A DNA stretch of 64,000 nt from Streptomyces olindensis (GCA_000696115.1 JJOH01000020.1:62001-126000), one strand, 5' to 3'; counted from the stretch's first letter, positions 44,076 through 53,282 are shown. Notes: a model not told the origin generated them from the letters alone. Translations and numbers: made by a program.

Positions 44076-45371
44076 TCAACGGACGCGACTTGCCAGTTTC
44101 GTAGCGTTGTTGAGCAGGTATTCCAAGGGGCCGCGGCGGAAGAAGCGGGACCAGAGGGCCGCGAACGCGGTGGCCCCGACGATGAAGCAGAGCAGCAGTT
44201 CGAAAGAGGCGGACTGCGGCGGGGTGGCCGCTTCACCGGGCAGGGCGAGGATTGCCAGGATGTGGCCCACGTAGAGGGTCAGGGACATGGTGCCGACGGC
44301 GATGACCGGCGTTGCCGGCCGGCGCAGCCACGGCAGTCGGTCCAACGCCACCGTCGCGCACAGGATCACGGTGATCGCGGTTCCCAGGCAGCCGACGAGG
44401 TCGAACGTGGAAGCACTGTGCGGCTCGGCCGCCAGCAGCCCCCATGCGTCGGGGCCCCACAGCCCACTGCCGACCGGCAAGTCGAAAGATCCCTCTGCCA
44501 TGCCGGGATCCTTCATGGCACCGAGCTCCTTCATGGCGCCGAAGTCCTTCATGCCAGGCATCCCGGCCATGGTCTTCTCAGCGCCGCCGGTCAACCGCAG
44601 CGCCAGCCACGAGACGCCGTATCCGAACGCGATCAGCGCGGGACCGAGCACGGCCAGCCGCCGCCGCACCGCGCCTGAGGCGAGGTCCAGTCGGCCCAGC
44701 GCCATGCCGGTGACCACGAACGTCATCCAGGTGATCGCCGGGTAGAAGCCGGTGAGCAGGAAGTCGAGCACGCCCACGCCGGAGAGGCGCGCGATCGGGT
44801 CGTACGAGTCGATGGTGTTCACGATCGACTCACTGAGCAGCGCTCGAAGGGCGTACGCCAGCTGCGGCGTGACAACCGCGAGCGCGACCGCGATGAGCGC
44901 GAGCGTCCTGGCCCGCAGCCGCAGCAGGGGCAGGGACAGCAGGAAGTACACCGCGTAGTAATTGATGATCACGGCGCCGCCGAAGTCGGTCATCGCCAAC
45001 GCGGTGCCCACCACCAGCAGGATCACGGCCCGGATCACGATCCTGGCCTTCGCCTGCCGGCCGGCCGGTCCGGTCTTCGGCTCCAGGCGACCGGCGATCA
45101 GCACCAACGAGAACCCGGCGAGGGTGGCGAACAGCGCCGAGGCCCGGCCGCTCGCCAGCCAGACCAACCATTCGCCAACGCCGCTGCCGGACGTCGGGAA
45201 GGGATTGAAGGGGCCGGTGTGCACGGCGAACATCCCGAACACGGCCAGTGCACGGGCGAGGTCCACCCCGACCAGCCGCGCTGTCGACGAAGGGCGTTCC
45301 GTCGCCGTGGCGGACTGGGACGCGGGTAAAGGCTGGCGAGGCGCCTGCTCGGCGCTTTCGATCTCGGTCAT
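44076..45371 (-). CDS. DUF418/HGSNAT-like membrane protein, paralog of 38886-40133
   Basis: The protein has 431 residues. It has the same architecture as its paralog: RLVGVDLARALAVFGMFAVHTGP near residue 33, KTGPAGRQAKARIVIRAVILL, GVLDFLLTGFYPAITWMTFVVTGMALGRLDLASG, and LWSRFFRRGPLEYLLNNATK at the end. The long periplasmic loop differs and contains Met-rich MPGMKDFGAMKELGAMKD, which might bind metal. The two genes flank the ABC exporter in opposite orientation. Confidence 0.82.
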   Translation of the reverse strand: MTEIESAEQAPRQPLPASQSATATERPSSTARLVGVDLARALAVFGMFAVHTGPFNPFPTSGSGVGEWLVWLASGRASALFATLAGFSLVLIAGRLEPKTGPAGRQAKARIVIRAVILLVVGTALAMTDFGGAVIINYYAVYFLLSLPLLRLRARTLALIAVALAVVTPQLAYALRALLSESIVNTIDSYDPIARLSGVGVLDFLLTGFYPAITWMTFVVTGMALGRLDLASGAVRRRLAVLGPALIAFGYGVSWLALRLTGGAEKTMAGMPGMKDFGAMKELGAMKDPGMAEGSFDLPVGSGLWGPDAWGLLAAEPHSASTFDLVGCLGTAITVILCATVALDRLPWLRRPATPVIAVGTMSLTLYVGHILAILALPGEAATPPQSASFELLLCFIVGATAFAALWSRFFRRGPLEYLLNNATKLASRVR

Positions 45372-45722
45372 CGGGACAACCTCGCCGAGGCGGGGGGCGG
45401 TCGACCATCCGCCGGGCTTCGGGAGATGTCCCGCCGGTCAGCCGACCGGCCCCCTCCGATCGGCGGGGGTCGGTCTCGGCCGCGTGGCAGGCTCGTCGCT
45501 GCCGGCGCCGAAAGGCGGCATCTGACCTGCCCTTTCGCTGTGCCATCCGCATCAGTCGTGCCCGGAAGCCCTCAGCCTGCCCGTCCCCTCGGGAAAGCGG
45601 ACGGTGGTTGTGGACGCCGCAGCGTTGTTGGTCGCCCAACTCATGCCCAAGAGGCAGTACTTCGACTGACGCGCTGGTGGCCACGAAAGGGCCGGACGAC
45701 ACGCAGGCCCGGCGGAAACGTC
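45372..45722. other. Intergenic region, no gene recognised
   Basis: 351 bp between the DUF418-like gene and the PIN toxin gene. G/C-rich, with no convincing coding frame. The DUF418-like promoter is expected near 45380-45450. Confidence 0.35.
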
Positions 45723-46133
45723 TCAGACGATGTCGTGGATGTTGTGCTCGGTCAGGTCGGATGCGTGCCGGGCGATGGCACGGTAGTCGGCGTCGTCGTG
45801 GAGGACGGCGAGGCCGTGGTGGGCGGCGGTGGCGGCGATGACCAGGTCGACCGCCGAGGCACTGCGGTGCTCCCCGGCCCGGGCCATACGGTGCTGCACC
45901 GCGCCGATCCAGCGTCCCGCGTTCTTCGGCACCGACACGTCGGGGTACAGGTCGGTGAACATCTCCACGATCTCGCCATACTCGCGTCCGTTCCGAGCAC
46001 TGTGGAGGAACTCGGCGCGTTGCACATAGCAGGATGCGATAGCCCCGGCGTCGATCGCGTCGTACCAGACCGCTTGGAGTTTCGGATCGCGGAGCAGGCG
46101 GACCAGGCCGGAGGTGTCGAGCAGGTAGATCAC
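45723..46133 (-). CDS. vapC: PIN-domain toxin (VapC family)
   Basis: The protein is 136 residues from the GTG at 46133, which overlaps the antitoxin stop as GTGA. The PIN nuclease acidic residues are visible in IYLLDTSGLVRLL (first Asp), QRAEFLHSAR (Glu), and SAVDLVIAATAAHHGLAVLHDDADY (later Asps). As a VapC toxin it would cleave RNA, usually tRNA, when free of its antitoxin. Confidence 0.9.
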   Translation of the reverse strand: MIYLLDTSGLVRLLRDPKLQAVWYDAIDAGAIASCYVQRAEFLHSARNGREYGEIVEMFTDLYPDVSVPKNAGRWIGAVQHRMARAGEHRSASAVDLVIAATAAHHGLAVLHDDADYRAIARHASDLTEHNIHDIV

Positions 46134-46351
46134 CGGCTGTTCTTCTCCGCCCGGTGCAGGCGCTCGGCGTCCTCGACAGCACCCCACTCACGCGCACGCT
46201 CGAAATGACGGCTGATGCGCGCCGCACGCTCCTGCTGCTCGGCATAGAAGTTCAACGCGAGATTGACCGCCTCCTTCTTGGTCCTGACCTTGGCCAGAGC
46301 CATGGCGCGCTCCAGGGCGTCATCGTCGATGTCGATCTGGGTCACAGACAT
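46130..46351 (-). CDS. vapB: VapB-type antitoxin
   Basis: The protein has 73 residues. The N-terminal ribbon-helix-helix MSVTQIDIDDDALERAMALAKVRTKKEAVNLALNFY is typical of type II VapB antitoxins; the C-terminal RISRHFERAREWGAVEDAE neutralises VapC. ATG with AGGAG six bases before. An inverted repeat directly upstream suggests autoregulation. Confidence 0.9.
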   Translation of the reverse strand: MSVTQIDIDDDALERAMALAKVRTKKEAVNLALNFYAEQQERAARISRHFERAREWGAVEDAERLHRAEKNSR

Positions 46352-46369
46352 ACGAGCACTCCTACGCGA

Positions 46370-46412
46370 TGTTGGTGATGTACATAGAAAAGTATGTCAC
46401 CAACATTGGTGA
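46370..46412. promoter_or_regulatory. Candidate VapBC operator
   Basis: TGTTGGTGA (46370-46378) and TCACCAACA (46397-46405) are perfect inverted arms, followed by a third half-site TTGGTGA at 46406. They lie in the A/T-rich promoter 18 bp before vapB. Confidence 0.6.
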
Positions 46413-46470
46413 TGCCACACCTGAACGTCGGATCAGCAATCGCAACGGACACTCCAGATCGGTAGAACGG

Positions 46471-46497
46471 AACCCCAGGTCAGAATCCTGGGGGGTT
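46471..46497 (-). terminator. Terminator-like hairpin resembling the tRNA-Gly terminator
   Basis: AACCCCAGG pairs with CCTGGGGGGTT. It shares CCCAGGTCAGA and the trailing GGGTTTCTT with the three tRNA-Gly/att terminators. It lies just beyond the MFS exporter stop. Confidence 0.55.
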
Positions 46498-46503
46498 TCT
46501 TCG

Positions 46504-48063
46504 TCAGTGGGCTGCCATAACCGGTTCCCCTGCCTCCCTGTCCGGCTTCGTCCCCGCTTCGGCAGGGGCGGCCGCGATCGCCGGTACATGCCGCAGCAGT
46601 GTCGTCACCAGGACCGCCGTCACCAGGGTGAGTACCGCACTCGCGGTGGCCGCCGTCTGCAGCCCGGTGGTGAAGGCGGCCTTCGCTGTGGCCAGTAGCG
46701 AGGCGCCGTCCGGGAGGCGTTCGGCAGCGGCGATCGCTGCGCCCACAGTGTCCTTGGCCGCGGCGGGCGCTTCGTCCGGGATCTCGCCGCGGTAGACCGC
46801 GACCGCGAGGGTGCCCGTGACCGCGATACCCAGGGCGAGGCCCAGGTCGTAGGCCGTCTGGCCGGTCGCCGCGGCGGCACCCGCCTTCTCCACGGGCGCG
46901 GCGCCGACCGCCAGGACCGTGCCGAGGACGCTGATCGGGGCGACCCCGAACATGATCACGGCCAGCCCCAGCGAGGCGGTCAGGACGCCCTCGGACAGGG
47001 CGATCGCCGCGTAGCCGATGAGGGAGAGCAGCAGGCCGCCGACCAGGACGTACGCCGGACGGATCCGGCGTGCGAGGACCGGGGTGAGCTGGGAGCCGGC
47101 GATCAGCCCCGCGGCTCCGGGCAACAGCCACAGCCCGGCTTCCAGCGGCGACTGTCCGGCCACGGCCTGCAGATACTGCGGGACGAGATACTCGACGCCG
47201 TTGAGGGCCGTCATCCCGATCAACAGGGTGAGGAGCGCCCCCGTGAAGGCCCGGTCATGAAAGAGCCGCAGATCCAGCAGCGGCGTGGCCAGCCGGTTCT
47301 GTCGGCGTACGAACGCGACAGTGCAGACAACCCCGGCCGCCGAGGCGACGGCGGGCTGCCATGCGGGGGCACCCGAGGCCAGGCTCTTGATGGCGTACAC
47401 CATCGGCAGGACGGCCAGCAGGAACAGTGCGACGCTCGCCAGGTCCAGACGTCCCGGGGTCGGGTCGCGGTACTCCGGCAGCAGCACCCGAGCCGTGGCC
47501 AGCGCGAGCAGCATGATGGGTACGCCCATGAGGAAGACCGAGCCCCACCACCAACGCGTCAGCATCACACCGCCGACGAGCGGTCCGACGGCCAGGCCGA
47601 CCGAGAGGGCGGTCACCCACATCGCGATGGCCGTCGCGCGCTGGCGAGGATCGGTGAACATGTGGCTGATCAGGGAGAGCGTGGACGGAAGCACGGCCGC
47701 TCCGGCGACGCCGAGCAGCGCGCGGGCCGTGATCAGCACCTCCGGGCCGGGGGCGTACGCGGCGATCAGCGAAGCCATGATGAACCCGGCCGAGCCGGCC
47801 ATCAGCAGCTTGCGACGGCCGATACGGTCGCCGATCGTGCCCATGATCACCAAGGTTCCGGCGGTCAGGAATCCATAGATGTCGGTGGCCCACAGGAGTT
47901 GGGCGCTGCTGGGCCGCAGATCGGCGGCGAGATAGGGCGTGGCCAGCCACAGCACGCCCAGGTCGGCGGTCATCAGGGTCACAGGGAGCAGCAGCGTGGC
48001 GAGCCCGAGCCACTGCCGGGCACCTGCCGTCTCGGGGGCCTGGGTTGCAATGTCTGAGGTCAT
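46504..48063 (-). CDS. MFS exporter of the DHA2 (14-helix) family
   Basis: The protein is 519 residues from the ATG at 48063. It has the DHA2 pattern with 14 membrane helices, motif A GTIGDRIGRRKLLMAGS in the first cytoplasmic loop and motif C GVAGAAVLPSTLSLI near helix 5. It is expected to expel drugs or a secondary metabolite by proton antiport. The promoter region carries a 39-bp near repeat of that upstream of the SDR/SARP genes, which suggests shared control. Confidence 0.88.
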   Translation of the reverse strand: MTSDIATQAPETAGARQWLGLATLLLPVTLMTADLGVLWLATPYLAADLRPSSAQLLWATDIYGFLTAGTLVIMGTIGDRIGRRKLLMAGSAGFIMASLIAAYAPGPEVLITARALLGVAGAAVLPSTLSLISHMFTDPRQRATAIAMWVTALSVGLAVGPLVGGVMLTRWWWGSVFLMGVPIMLLALATARVLLPEYRDPTPGRLDLASVALFLLAVLPMVYAIKSLASGAPAWQPAVASAAGVVCTVAFVRRQNRLATPLLDLRLFHDRAFTGALLTLLIGMTALNGVEYLVPQYLQAVAGQSPLEAGLWLLPGAAGLIAGSQLTPVLARRIRPAYVLVGGLLLSLIGYAAIALSEGVLTASLGLAVIMFGVAPISVLGTVLAVGAAPVEKAGAAAATGQTAYDLGLALGIAVTGTLAVAVYRGEIPDEAPAAAKDTVGAAIAAAERLPDGASLLATAKAAFTTGLQTAATASAVLTLVTAVLVTTLLRHVPAIAAAPAEAGTKPDREAGEPVMAAH

Positions 48064-48081
48064 GGGACGACTGTGCGGGGT

Positions 48082-48125
48082 GGTGTTTCGGATCCGGCTC
48101 GGACGGTGTTGCGGTGGTGTTCGGG
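48082..48125. promoter_or_regulatory. SARP-type direct repeats upstream of the MFS exporter
   Basis: Repeats GGTGTTTCGG (48082), GGTGTTGCGG (48105) and GGTGTTCGGG (48116) have start-to-start spacings of 23 and 11 bp. The same sequence and geometry occur at 49802-49845. Heptamer repeats one helical turn apart are the usual SARP binding pattern. Confidence 0.55.
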
Positions 48126-48197
48126 AGGGCACACGGCGTCTCGCCTGGGGTGTTCGGGCATGCGCCCCACCTTCCGTTCGACGGCGCGGGAACGGTG

Positions 48198-48240
48198 AAC
48201 GCCGCAGCCACCCGGGTGGGTACCGGGTGGCTGCGGCGTT
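48198..48240 (-). terminator. Strong terminator of the oxidoreductase genes
   Basis: Arms of 18 bp (48198-48215 with 48223-48240) pair perfectly around a 7-nt loop. It lies about 110 bases beyond the flavodoxin-fold gene stop and before the MFS promoter. Confidence 0.65.
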
Positions 48241-48348
48241 TCGCGGAGGGGGCGACCGTGCTGAGCCGATCGAGCCGGAGAGCGTGCTGAACGGCTCGTC
48301 CGGCTGAGCGGTCCGGGGCGGTCACGCGACGGCGTGACCGGCCGGCCG

Positions 48349-48951
48349 TCAGCGGGGCATGCGTTCTTCCAGTGCCTCGCCGGCGGCCGTGAGCACCTCC
48401 CTTACCCGCGCCGATCGCTGCGCCTGTGGGACGCCGGACAGTTCGGTGCCGTGCAGCAGACGCACCGACGAGTCGACGATCCCGCAGAATTGGGAGACGC
48501 CGGCCCGCAGTTGGATGTCCATCGCGGAGTCGAGGCCGGTCTTCGCGTAATCCGAGTCGGGTCCGCCCGCGAGGCCCAGCCAGAGCATCCGCTTCCCGGC
48601 GAGCCGGGGCTTGCTGCGGCCGTACGCGAAGCCGTAGTTCCACACCCGGTCGATCCAGCCTTTGACGACAGCCGGCGGCGCGAACCACCACACCGGGAAG
48701 ACGACGAGGATGTCGTCCGCGGCGGCGATACGGTCCATATGGGCATGGACTTCGGGCGAGTACCTCTTCTCCCGGTCCTCCCAGTCCGGTTCGTCGACGG
48801 GCGTCAGCCGCGGGTCGAAGTCCTCCGCGTACAGGTCGAGCACGTCGACCGTGCCGTCCGCCTCCTCCATGCGGGCCTGCAGATGGCCGGCGACCTGGGC
48901 GGTCAGCGAGTCGGACCGGTGGTGGGCGAGGACCAGCAGGGTGTGGGGCAT
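48349..48951 (-). CDS. Flavodoxin-fold NAD(P)H oxidoreductase
   Basis: The protein has 200 residues. The N-terminal TLLVLAHHRSDSLTAQVA, VFPVWWFAPPAVVKGWIDRVWNYGFAYG and LAGKRMLWLGLAGG match the NQO1/Kef-associated Flavodoxin_2 family, which uses FMN or FAD to reduce quinones or electrophiles. It follows the SDR gene by about 40 bases on the same strand, so the two reductases are probably co-transcribed. Confidence 0.87.
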   Translation of the reverse strand: MPHTLLVLAHHRSDSLTAQVAGHLQARMEEADGTVDVLDLYAEDFDPRLTPVDEPDWEDREKRYSPEVHAHMDRIAAADDILVVFPVWWFAPPAVVKGWIDRVWNYGFAYGRSKPRLAGKRMLWLGLAGGPDSDYAKTGLDSAMDIQLRAGVSQFCGIVDSSVRLLHGTELSGVPQAQRSARVREVLTAAGEALEERMPR

Positions 48952-48993
48952 GGGTGTCTCCGATCTTCTCCCGTGGGTGAGAGCCTGTGTCGG

Positions 48994-49743
48994 TCAGATG
49001 CCGAGGCCGGAGCCTCCGCTCACGTCGATGTTCTGGCCGGTCACCCATCGGGCGTCGTCGGAGGCGAGGAAGGACACGACGTCGGCGACATCGGCGGGTT
49101 GGCCGACCCGGTTGAAGACGGAGAAGCCGGCGGCGTGCGCCTTGGCCGCGGGGTCGGCCATCCAGGGGTGGATGTCGGTCTCGACCGTGCCGGGGGAGAC
49201 CGCGTTGACGGTGATGTCGCGGGAGCCGAGGGTCTGCGCCAGGGTGAGGGTCAGTACCTCGAGGGCGCCCTTGGAGGCGGCGTAGGAGGTCATGCCGGGG
49301 AAGGCGACCTTGGTGACGCCGGAGGACACGTTGATGATCCGGCCGCCGTCGCGCAGGCGTTCCAGGCCCTTCTGGATGATGAAGAAGGGAGCCTTGGCGT
49401 TGATGGCGAAGACCTTGTCGTAGGTGGCCTCGGAGACCTCGTGGATCAGGCCGGGACCTGCGATGCCCGCGTTGTTGACCAGGATGTCGAGGCCGTCCGC
49501 GTGCGCGTCGAACGCCCGCCACAGTGCCTCCGCGTCGCCGGGGACGCCCAGTTCGGTACGGATCGTGAAGGCGGTGCCGCCGGCCGCCTCGATGGTGGCC
49601 ACGGTTTCCTTGGCAGCCGCCTCGTTGCTCGCGTAGTGGACGCCGACACGCGCGCCCTCGGAAGCCAGACGCAGGGCGATGGCACGGCCGATCCCGCGAC
49701 TGGCGCCGGTGACGAGAGCGGTTCTGCCGGTGAGTTTGCTCAT
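48994..49743 (-). CDS. Short-chain dehydrogenase/reductase (FabG-like)
   Basis: The protein has 249 residues. The NAD(P) motif is VTGASRGIGRAIAL, followed by VNNAG, the catalytic serine in NVSSG and YAASKGALEVL with Tyr and Lys. The classical SDR length suggests a ketoreductase acting on a carbonyl of unknown identity. Its promoter region contains the repeats shared with the MFS exporter and lies divergent to the SARP regulator. Confidence 0.92.
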   Translation of the reverse strand: MSKLTGRTALVTGASRGIGRAIALRLASEGARVGVHYASNEAAAKETVATIEAAGGTAFTIRTELGVPGDAEALWRAFDAHADGLDILVNNAGIAGPGLIHEVSEATYDKVFAINAKAPFFIIQKGLERLRDGGRIINVSSGVTKVAFPGMTSYAASKGALEVLTLTLAQTLGSRDITVNAVSPGTVETDIHPWMADPAAKAHAAGFSVFNRVGQPADVADVVSFLASDDARWVTGQNIDVSGGSGLGI

Positions 49744-49801
49744 GGTGGGTCCCCTTTGACGGGCTCAGTGATCGCTGCTGTCGGGGAACACCCTCGGGCG
49801 C

Positions 49802-49845
49802 GATGCTTCGGATCAGGCTCGGGCGGTGTTACGGCCCTGTTCGGG
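49802..49845. promoter_or_regulatory. SARP-type direct repeats in the SDR/SARP divergent promoter
   Basis: The repeats GATGCTTCGG (49802), GGTGTTACGG (49825) and CCTGTTCGGG (49836) have the same 23- and 11-bp spacing as at 48082-48125; 33 of 39 bases match that copy. Confidence 0.55.
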
Positions 49846-49948
49846 GCGGCTTCCGGCACTCCCTGTCGGAGTCGTGTGGGAAGTGTGCCCGGCCGGTTCG
49901 GGGACCGTCTTTCACCAGCTCGTCCCCGGCACGGGTTACCGTGACGCC

Positions 49949-52900
49949 ATGCGATTCGGGGTGCTGGGGGAGACGGCCGTCTGGACCGATGCCGGGCAGC
50001 CGGTCCGTGTACCCGAGCTCAAGGTGCGGGCCCTGCTCGCGTCCCTGCTCGTCGCCCCGGAGCGGCCCGTGGCCGCCCACCGGCTGATCGACGACCTGTG
50101 GGGCGACGAGCCACCTGGCAACCCGGTCAGGGCACTTCAGGCCAAGGTCTCCCAACTGCGCCGCGTCCTGGAGGAGGCCGAGCCGGGCGGACGCGACCTG
50201 GTGGTGTCCCGGGCACCCGGCTACCAGCTGGTCGTGGCGGAAGGAGCCCTGGACGCGGACCGGTTCGCCAGGCTGGCGGCTCGGGCCAGGGCCGAACAGG
50301 ACTCGCGCTTACGGGCCGGGCTCCTCGCCGACGCGCTCGCCCTGTGGCGGGGGCCGGCGTTCGCGGACTTTGCGGAGGAGACATTCACCCGGGCCGCTGT
50401 GAACCGGCTGGAGGAAGACCGGCTCGCCGTCCTGGAGGACCACGCCGAGGCCCGGCTCGACAGTGGTGAGCACACCGAGCTGGCCGGGGAGCTGGCGGAG
50501 CTGGTCGAGCGGTATCCCCTGCGGGAGCGGCTGCGGTCGGTGCAGCTGCGGGCGCTGTACCGGTCAGGGCGGCAGAGCGAGGCACTCGCCGGATACGAAG
50601 AGCTGCGGACTCGGCTCGCGGAGGAGCTCGGTCTCGACCCGAGCCCCGAACTGGCCGCACTGCAGCGGGCGATGCTCCAGCAGGACCCTGGACTGGGCGC
50701 CGTCCGCCAGGACACTGCTCCCGTCCGTACCAGGACGAACATCCTCACCCCGCTCAGCGGTCTCATAGGCCGGGAGGGCGAGGTCGCCGACGTACGCGAA
50801 CTTCTCGGCACCCGGCGGCTGGTCACCCTCACCGGGCCCGGCGGCGTCGGCAAGACCCGGCTCGCGGTCGCCGTGGCCGAGCAGCTGAAGGGCAGTTTCC
50901 CGGATGGGGAATGGCTGGTCGAACTCGCCGGATCCGGTGGTGACCTGGCTGACGTCGTCGCGGCGACCATGGAGTTGCGGGACGACGGGATCTGGGGTGT
51001 ACGGCCCGAAAGGGAGCGGCCGCTCGACGCGGCGGACCGGCTCGCCGAGGTGCTGCGTGACAAGCGGATGCTGCTCGTCCTCGACAACTGCGAGCATGTG
51101 ATCGACGAGGCAGCGGCACTGGCGGAGCTGCTGCTGCGGTCGGCTCCCGGGCTGGTGCTGCTGACGACCAGCCAGGAGCCCTTGGCGCTTGCCGGGGAGA
51201 CCCTGTGGGCCGTGCCGCCGCTCGCCGCGCAGGACGCGGTCGACCTGTTCTCGGCGCGGGCCGCGGCCGCCTCGCCCGGCTTTGTGCTGGATCCGCTCAC
51301 CGCGGACGCGGTCGGCGCCATCTGCCGTCGTCTGGACGGGATTCCGCTGGCCCTCGAGCTGGCCGCGACCCGGGTGCGGGCACTCGGTGTGCACCGGCTG
51401 CTGGAGAGACTCGACGACCGCTTCCGGCTGCTGAGCGCCGGGCAGCGGGGTGCGCCGGCACGCCAGCAGACACTGCGCGCGGTGATCGACTGGAGCTGGG
51501 AACTGCTGAGCGGGCCCGAACAGGCCGTGCTGCGGCGGCTCGCCGTGCACGCCGATGGGTGCACGCTGGAGGCGGCCGAGGAGGTGTGCGCGGGCGAGGG
51601 GGTCGACGCAGGGGACGTACTGAACCTGCTGGTGCGGCTGGTGGACCGGTCGCTCGTGGTCGCCGTCGACGCGACTGAGGGGCCTCGGTACCGGCTGCTG
51701 GAGTCCGTCTCCGCGTACTGCGTCGAGCGGATGCGGGAAACTCGCGAGACGGAGCCGGTACGAAGGCGGCATCGCGCGTACTACACGCGACTCGCCGAGA
51801 CGGCGGAGCCCGAGCTGCGTGGACCCGGGCAAGGTGCGTGGCTGGCACGGTTGGACGCCGAGAGCGCGAATCTGCGCTCGGCCCTGGACGGTGCGGTCGA
51901 GCGGCGCGAGACGGAACACGCGCTTCGGCTCGTCCACGCGCTCTCCTGGTACTGGATCCTGCGCGGTCGGCTCGGCGAGGCGCGGCGCTCGCTCACCGCG
52001 GCTCTCGCGCTGTCCGGCGGGGACGCGGCACTGCGGGCGAAGGCCGGCGCGTGGCAGGCCGGCATCGCCGTCCTGACCGGCGACGGCACCGACCGGGCGG
52101 CCCGGATCGGGACAGCGCTCCAGGCGTGCGAAAAAGTCGGTGACCCGGTGGAGTCCGCGTGGGTGCGGTGGTTCCTGGCGCACGCGCTGTGCGCGACGGG
52201 AGATGTCCTGGAGAGCGAGGCGCTCACCGAGGCCTCCCTGGACGGCTTCCGGGCGCTCGGTGAGCGTTGGGGAGAGGCGGCCGCGCTGGCGGACCGGTCC
52301 GTACAGCGGCTGCTACGGGGCGATCTGGCCGGTACGGAGAAGGACGCGGGGCGCAGCGCGGAGCTCTTCGGGGAAGTCGGGGACGCGTGCGGCCGGCTGT
52401 GGTCGGTGTACCCGCTCGCGTCGGTCGCCGAGATCCACGGCGACTACGAGCGGGCGGCCCGGCTGCGGCAGGGCGGGCTGGACACCGCCGAGGAGTTCGG
52501 CCTGTCCACCCAGGCCGCGGACCTGCTCTCCGGGCTCGGGCGGACGGCACTGCTCACCGGCGACGTCGGCAGGGCTCGGGAGTACCACGAGCGGTCCCGG
52601 CGCCTCGCCGCCGAACTCGGCTTCCGTGCGGGCGAGATCAACGCAGAGCTGGGGCTCGGTCTTGGCGCGCGTCGCGAGGGGCTCCTCGACGAGGCGGAGA
52701 TCCGGATGCGCACGGTCCTGGAATGGCACCGCCAGGTCGGTCTCGACGGGGCGAACGCCCTGATCCTGGCCGAGCTGGGCTTCATCGCGGAGCTGCGCGG
52801 CGACGCGCAGGGTGCGCTGGCACACCATGAGGAGGGCTACGAAACGGCCCTGGCCACCGGTGACCCCCGGGCGGTCGCCCTCGCTCTCGAGGGCCTCGCC

Positions 52901-53185
52901 GCGGCTTACGCCCTCGCGGACGACCTCGGGACCGCGGCGCTCCTCCTCGGCGCCGCGTCCGCCGCCCGCGCCGCCACGGGCGCGCCGCTCCCGGCCGCGG
53001 AACGGACGGACGTCGACCGCACCACCACCGCGGCGACGGCGGCGCTGGGGGCGGCAGGGTTCGCGGATGCCTTCACGAGGGGGGAGTCGCTGTCGCCGGA
53101 GGCAGCGCATGCGCAGGCGCGGACGTCGCGGATCCTGTCCGGACACCAGCAGGCCGCCCGCGGAGCGGACCCGGAAAGCGGGTGA
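49949..53185 (+). CDS. SARP/AfsR-type transcription regulator with NB-ARC and TPR domains
   Basis: The protein is 1078 residues from the ATG at 49949. The N-terminal winged-helix MRFGVLGETAVWTDAGQPV...LDDLWGDEPP-type DNA-binding domain is followed by BTAD (about 100-245), an ATPase with Walker A LTGPGGVGKTRLAVAV and Walker B RMLLVLDNCEHV (about 270-580), and TPR-like helical repeats to the end. Large SARPs activate secondary-metabolite or export genes. The divergent SDR/flavodoxin genes and the MFS exporter share direct repeats and are likely targets. Confidence 0.9.
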   Translation: MRFGVLGETAVWTDAGQPVRVPELKVRALLASLLVAPERPVAAHRLIDDLWGDEPPGNPVRALQAKVSQLRRVLEEAEPGGRDLVVSRAPGYQLVVAEGALDADRFARLAARARAEQDSRLRAGLLADALALWRGPAFADFAEETFTRAAVNRLEEDRLAVLEDHAEARLDSGEHTELAGELAELVERYPLRERLRSVQLRALYRSGRQSEALAGYEELRTRLAEELGLDPSPELAALQRAMLQQDPGLGAVRQDTAPVRTRTNILTPLSGLIGREGEVADVRELLGTRRLVTLTGPGGVGKTRLAVAVAEQLKGSFPDGEWLVELAGSGGDLADVVAATMELRDDGIWGVRPERERPLDAADRLAEVLRDKRMLLVLDNCEHVIDEAAALAELLLRSAPGLVLLTTSQEPLALAGETLWAVPPLAAQDAVDLFSARAAAASPGFVLDPLTADAVGAICRRLDGIPLALELAATRVRALGVHRLLERLDDRFRLLSAGQRGAPARQQTLRAVIDWSWELLSGPEQAVLRRLAVHADGCTLEAAEEVCAGEGVDAGDVLNLLVRLVDRSLVVAVDATEGPRYRLLESVSAYCVERMRETRETEPVRRRHRAYYTRLAETAEPELRGPGQGAWLARLDAESANLRSALDGAVERRETEHALRLVHALSWYWILRGRLGEARRSLTAALALSGGDAALRAKAGAWQAGIAVLTGDGTDRAARIGTALQACEKVGDPVESAWVRWFLAHALCATGDVLESEALTEASLDGFRALGERWGEAAALADRSVQRLLRGDLAGTEKDAGRSAELFGEVGDACGRLWSVYPLASVAEIHGDYERAARLRQGGLDTAEEFGLSTQAADLLSGLGRTALLTGDVGRAREYHERSRRLAAELGFRAGEINAELGLGLGARREGLLDEAEIRMRTVLEWHRQVGLDGANALILAELGFIAELRGDAQGALAHHEEGYETALATGDPRAVALALEGLAAAYALADDLGTAALLLGAASAARAATGAPLPAAERTDVDRTTTAATAALGAAGFADAFTRGESLSPEAAHAQARTSRILSGHQQAARGADPESG

Positions 53186-53225
53186 TGACTCCGTTGCTCG
53201 TCCCCGTCGGCCGCTGGTGGCGGCC

Positions 53226-53282
53226 GTGCCCACAGCGTGCCCGTAAGAGCAGACGACCACGGTCAGCAGCGGTGCGATCCGA
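53226..53282. other. Candidate arm region left of the third att copy
   Basis: A sequence with core CCACGGTCAGCAGCGGTGCGATCC lies about 70 bp before the att repeat and is about 77% identical to the relic at 35957-36013, as expected for integrase arm sites at an element's right end. Confidence 0.4.
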
